From Thiocapsa marina 5811 (GTDB lineage Bacteria > Pseudomonadota > Gammaproteobacteria > Chromatiales > Chromatiaceae): a DNA stretch of 64,000 bases. Positions 60,735 through 64,000 of this stretch are shown here, one piece after another. The position numbers were made by a program, and so were the translations under genes. The DNA lies in contig NZ_AFWV01000010.1 of assembly GCF_000223985.1 (NCBI RefSeq), positions 1 to 64,000 of the forward strand, in the 5' to 3' direction. The notes beneath the pieces were generated by a model. That model did no database searches. It saw only the letters and a program-made list of their open reading frames with translations, and had not been told where the DNA came from. Positions within the stretch are counted from its first letter, which is position 1, and every line of letters begins with the position of its first letter.

Positions 60735-61087
60735 TGCTTGAGATGATGTTGTCGGTTCTGATCGTCGTCGGTGCGCTCTTCACCTTCATCGGGTCGCTGG
60801 GACTCGCCCGGCTCGGCGATTTCTACACGCGCCTGCATGGCCCGACCAAGGCGACGACACTCGGCGTGGGCGCGTTGCTGATCGCCTCCGTGCTCTATTT
60901 CAGCACCCGCGGCGAGGGGCTCAGCCTGCATGAGGTTCTGGTGACGCTTTTCCTCTTCATTACGGCCCCGGTCAGTGCGCACCTTCTCGCGAAAGCCGCA
61001 CTCCATCTGCGTGTGCGCTCGATTGCGCCGCCTCCGCCCGAGGCCGAGGATCCCTTGGCCGACACCCGCGCCCGGGCCGGCGACTAG
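60734..61087 (+). CDS. mrpG: Na+/H+ antiporter subunit MrpG
   Basis: 117 residues, last gene of the operon. Three membrane helices and the core VVGALFTFIGSLGLARLGDFYTRLHGPTKATTLGVG, which is the PhaG/MnhG signature. The ribosome site (GAGGACGCG, 60720-60728) lies within the right arm of the h2 element, so hairpin formation could hide it and lower MrpG output. Confidence 0.92.
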   Translation: MLEMMLSVLIVVGALFTFIGSLGLARLGDFYTRLHGPTKATTLGVGALLIASVLYFSTRGEGLSLHEVLVTLFLFITAPVSAHLLAKAALHLRVRSIAPPPPEAEDPLADTRARAGD

Positions 61088-61150
61088 ACCCGACCGGGTC
61101 CCTTCGGCCTTTCCGATCCAAGCGACTCTCGAGCACGGCACTGATCCGCC

Positions 61151-63124
61151 ATGATCATCGTGGGCATCGATACCGGAGGGACCTTCACCGACCTGGTGCT
61201 CTGGCGCGACGGCTCGATACGGACGCATAAGGTCCTCTCGACACCCGCAGCGCCCGAGCAGGCGATCCTGCACGGGATCGCCGAGCTGGGTCTGGATCCG
61301 GTCGGGTTGAACGTCATCCACGGGAGCACGGTAGCGACCAATGCGGTTCTTGAGGGCAAGGGCGTCCGTACTCTCTATGTCGCCAATCGCGGGCTCGGCG
61401 ATCTCTTGACCATCGGCCGCCAGGCGCGACCGGATCTGTACGATCTCCAGCCACCTGCACGGCTCCCGCCGGTGCCGTCCGAGCTCTGCGTCGAGACCGG
61501 CGGGCGCCTCGGCGCCGACGGCCGCTGGGTCGAGCCATTGACCGCGGCCGACCTGGACGCGCTGAAGGCAACGCTCGCGCGGCTCGCCCCGAAGTCGGTC
61601 GCCATCAACCTGCTCTTCTCCTATCTGGACGACAGTGCCGAGCGGGCCCTGGAGGACGCGATGCCCGAGGGGCTGTTCGTGGCACGCTCCTCCGAGGTCC
61701 TGCCGCTCGTCGGCGAATACGAGCGCGGGATCGCCACCTGGATCAACGCCCGGATCGGACCCATCGTCGCACGCTACATCGGGCGCCTTGCCGACGGTCT
61801 GTCGGGGGCGCGGGTCTCGGTCATGCAAAGCAGCGGAGAGGCGGTTACGGCGAATCAGGCCGCCCGGCATACCGCGCGCTTGCTGCTCTCGGGTCCGGCC
61901 GGCGGGCTCGCCGGGGCGGCATTTGCCGCGGCGCAGACCGGCTGTCCGCGGTTGCTGACCTTCGACATGGGCGGGACATCCACCGACGTCGCCGTAGTCG
62001 ACGGCGAGCCCCGGCTCACCACCGACGGGCACATCGCAGGCTTCCCGGTCGCACTGCCGATGGTCGATATGCACACCATCGGGGCGGGCGGCGGATCGAT
62101 CGCACGACTGGATGCCGGCGGCATGCTCCTGGTTGGACCCGAGTCCGCCGGAGCCGACCCGGGACCGGCCTGTTATGACCGCGGCGGACGCGAGGCGACC
62201 GTGACCGACGCCAACCTGGTGCTCGGACGGCTCGACCCGAACGGCTTTCTCGGCGGGCGCATGCGGTTGAACCCGGACGCCGCGCATGCCGCGCTTGAGC
62301 GCCTCGGGCGGGCGCTGGGACTCTCGGCCGAAGAGGCCGCGCTGGGCGTGATCCGTCTGGCCGACGAGCATATGGCCCGTGCCCTGCGGGTCATCTCTGT
62401 GCAGCGCGGGCTGGATCCGCGCGATTTCATCCTGACCTCCTTCGGCGGTGCCGGCGCTCTGCATGTCTGCGCCTTGGCCGAGGCGTTGGGCATGACCCGC
62501 GCCCTGGTCCCGGTGCATGCCGGCGTCCTATCCGCTCTCGGGATGCTGGTAACCCCGGCCGGACGGACCCTGACCCGAACGCGACTCGGACTGCTCGCCG
62601 AGGCCGGCGATGCCGAAATCGAGGCGGCGCTTGTCGCGCTCGCCGAGTCCGGGATCGCCGAGCTGGGGCAGGAAGGTGTGGCCCGCGCCGCCCTGCGTGT
62701 CGAGCGCTCGCTCGATCTGCGCTATCGCGGCCAATCCCATACGCTCAACCTTCACTGGGCTGGGGTCGAGGACACCGCCGCCGCCTTTCACGCGCAGCAC
62801 CGGGATCGCTACGGCCATCGGCTCGATCTGCCGGTCGAGCTGGTCAATCTGCGGGTGCGCGTACGCGGCCCGATCCCGGATCTTGCGCTGCCGTCGATCG
62901 GCGCGTCCGGCCGAGGGGGTCCGACGGGAAGCTCCACTGCCTACGGATGTCCGACGCCGGTCGCCTGCTGGACACGCGAGGATCTCGGACAGGGGCATGA
63001 GCTGGTCGGCCCGGCGATCATCGCAGACGCACTGGCGACGACATGGCTCGCCCCCGGCTGGCGGGCCGATCTGGACGCGGTCGGGAACCTGATGCTACAA
63101 AGAGCGGTCGGAAGAAAACCCTAG
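61151..63124 (+). CDS. hyuA: hydantoinase A/5-oxoprolinase-family protein
   Basis: 657 residues. N-terminal ASKHA-type fold: IIVGIDTGGTFTDLVLW, INVI-like segment VIHGSTVATNAVLEGKG, then MQSSGEAVTANQAA, LLSGPAGGLAGAAFAA, LTFDMGGTSTDVAVV, IGAGGGSIARLDAGG and VGPESAGADPGPACYDRGG. It hydrolyses cyclic amides such as hydantoins or oxoproline with ATP. The usual partner HyuB is not in the window. Starts 63 bp after mrpG; may be a separate unit. Confidence 0.88.
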   Translation: MIIVGIDTGGTFTDLVLWRDGSIRTHKVLSTPAAPEQAILHGIAELGLDPVGLNVIHGSTVATNAVLEGKGVRTLYVANRGLGDLLTIGRQARPDLYDLQPPARLPPVPSELCVETGGRLGADGRWVEPLTAADLDALKATLARLAPKSVAINLLFSYLDDSAERALEDAMPEGLFVARSSEVLPLVGEYERGIATWINARIGPIVARYIGRLADGLSGARVSVMQSSGEAVTANQAARHTARLLLSGPAGGLAGAAFAAAQTGCPRLLTFDMGGTSTDVAVVDGEPRLTTDGHIAGFPVALPMVDMHTIGAGGGSIARLDAGGMLLVGPESAGADPGPACYDRGGREATVTDANLVLGRLDPNGFLGGRMRLNPDAAHAALERLGRALGLSAEEAALGVIRLADEHMARALRVISVQRGLDPRDFILTSFGGAGALHVCALAEALGMTRALVPVHAGVLSALGMLVTPAGRTLTRTRLGLLAEAGDAEIEAALVALAESGIAELGQEGVARAALRVERSLDLRYRGQSHTLNLHWAGVEDTAAAFHAQHRDRYGHRLDLPVELVNLRVRVRGPIPDLALPSIGASGRGGPTGSSTAYGCPTPVACWTREDLGQGHELVGPAIIADALATTWLAPGWRADLDAVGNLMLQRAVGRKP

Positions 63125-63201
63125 CCGGACAACGGCAAAGGGCCAGATCGCCACCGGCCACGACCGGATCGGCACGCCACCACCACTCCTTCAGGACATC
63201 C

Positions 63202-64000
63202 ATGACGCTTTACGGATTGCTCGACGTCGACATCCTGTCCGCCGTGCTCATCACGCTCGGCATGACCCATATCACCATCGTCGCCGTGACGGTTTATCTG
63301 CACCGCGCACAAGCACATCGGGCACTGGATCTGCATCCGGCGGTCTCGCACTTCTTTCGATTCTGGCTCTGGCTCACGACCGGCATGCTCACCAAAGAGT
63401 GGGTCGGCGTTCATCGGCGTCATCATGCCAAGTGCGAGACCGCCGAGGACCCGCACAGCCCGCAGGTCTTGGGCCTGCGCAAGGTCTTGGGCGAAGGCGC
63501 CGAGCTCTACGCACAAGCCGCGAGCGATCGTGCCGCCGTCGAGCGCTATGGCCAAGGCACCCCGGACGACTGGCTGGAGCGTCGACTCTACAGCCGCTTC
63601 TCCTGGCAAGGGGTGGCGCTCATGCTGATCCTGGATGTCGTCCTGTTCGGCGTCTACGGCATCGTGATCTGGGCCGTTCAGATGCTCTGGATCCCCATCT
63701 TCGCCGCCGGCGTCATCAACGGCGTCGGGCACTATTTCGGCTATCGCAACTTCGAGCCGCCGGATGCCTCCACCAACATCGTCCCCTGGGGCATCCTGAT
63801 CGGCGGCGAAGAGCTGCACAACAATCACCATGCCTTCCCCAGCTCGGCGCGGCTCTCGTCGAAATGGTGGGAATTCGATATCGGCTGGATGTATATCCGC
63901 ATCCTCCAAGCACTGCGGCTTGCGAAGGTCCGCCGGGTCGCACCCAACCCGCAGGTCGTCCCGGGCAAGTCGCAACTGGATCTCGAGACCCTGCGTGCCG
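63202..64000 (+). CDS. acyl-CoA/fatty acid desaturase, 3' end outside window
   Basis: ATG 63202 opens a frame to the window edge (266 residues seen). It has the three histidine boxes of the membrane di-iron desaturases: HRAQAH (34-39), HRRHH (71-75) and EELHNNHH (203-210). Membrane helices lie before and after the second box. FDIGWMYIRILQALRLAKVRR near 235 is typical of the delta-9/DesC-like group. It inserts a double bond into acyl chains using O2. Notable in a bacterium expected to live mostly without oxygen, though Chromatiaceae encode such enzymes. Confidence 0.9.
   Translation, partial: MTLYGLLDVDILSAVLITLGMTHITIVAVTVYLHRAQAHRALDLHPAVSHFFRFWLWLTTGMLTKEWVGVHRRHHAKCETAEDPHSPQVLGLRKVLGEGAELYAQAASDRAAVERYGQGTPDDWLERRLYSRFSWQGVALMLILDVVLFGVYGIVIWAVQMLWIPIFAAGVINGVGHYFGYRNFEPPDASTNIVPWGILIGGEELHNNHHAFPSSARLSSKWWEFDIGWMYIRILQALRLAKVRRVAPNPQVVPGKSQLDLETLRA

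Noticed and set aside
60713-62518. A 601-codon minus-strand frame over mrpG and hyuA
   Set aside because: Shadow of well-supported plus-strand genes.
1-64000. tRNA, rRNA or CRISPR arrays
   Set aside because: No T-arm/anticodon-arm patterns, rRNA blocks or regularly spaced identical repeats were found by eye; a tRNAscan or CRISPR search could still find something in the long gaps.

Overview
The window is GC-rich, gene-dense DNA. It most resembles a purple sulfur gammaproteobacterium (Chromatiaceae, for example a Thiocapsa-like genome). I infer this from the DUF6399-type transposase, the codon bias, the gammaproteobacterial gene orders and the protein families. I could not run a search, so the genus is a guess.

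Region 1 (1-15400) is accessory DNA. It holds the end of an ISAzo13-like transposase, small decayed genes, a DUF6399 transposase and a Tn7/IS21-like transposon of four genes (small protein, AAA ATPase, DDE integrase, zinc-ribbon protein). The transposon abuts a PP2C phosphatase that lacks its C-terminal metal motif. Next come several single-base-frameshifted genes, a PD-(D/E)XK nuclease with an EVE/PUA-like C-terminus, a DUF433/DUF5615 toxin-antitoxin locus between two ~190-bp direct repeats, an HNH endonuclease pair and a double AAA+ ATPase.

Region 2 (15400-31300) is mostly core: an MscS channel with a long periplasmic coiled coil, a DUF423 protein and RsmE. Then comes a neighbourhood like the one known around gshB-pilG in Pseudomonas aeruginosa: pilG-like and fimL/chpA-like on one strand; gshB, apbE, a TonB-family protein, yqgE, ruvX, pyrR, pyrB and an inactive pyrC' on the other.

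Region 3 (31300-48100) carries LPS core genes (hldE, waaA), an isochorismatase-like hydrolase, a rhodanese, pcm, a CPA2 antiporter, an NAD(P)-binding DUF2867-type protein, an AarF/UbiB kinase, a broken FitAB/VapBC-type module, deaD, a SIR2-like gene, and purK-purE overlapping a Uma2 nuclease gene.

Region 4 (48100-64000) has two tandem CHASE-PAS-GGDEF-EAL proteins, the first with a degenerate EAL site. It continues with a complete group-2 Mrp Na+/H+ antiporter operon (mrpA with fused mrpB, then CDEFG), a hydantoinase/oxoprolinase A subunit and the start of a fatty acid desaturase.

The most unusual signal lies between genes. Eleven copies (eight loci) of an 83-92 bp element are closed by perfect or near-perfect 9-13 bp inverted ends. 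The end sequences differ between copies but stay complementary (compensatory changes). Many copies start exactly on an upstream stop codon. Three loci are tandem dimers with a ~21-bp A/T-rich linker, and one dimer fills the whole gap between mrpF and mrpG. I do not recognise a described family for these.
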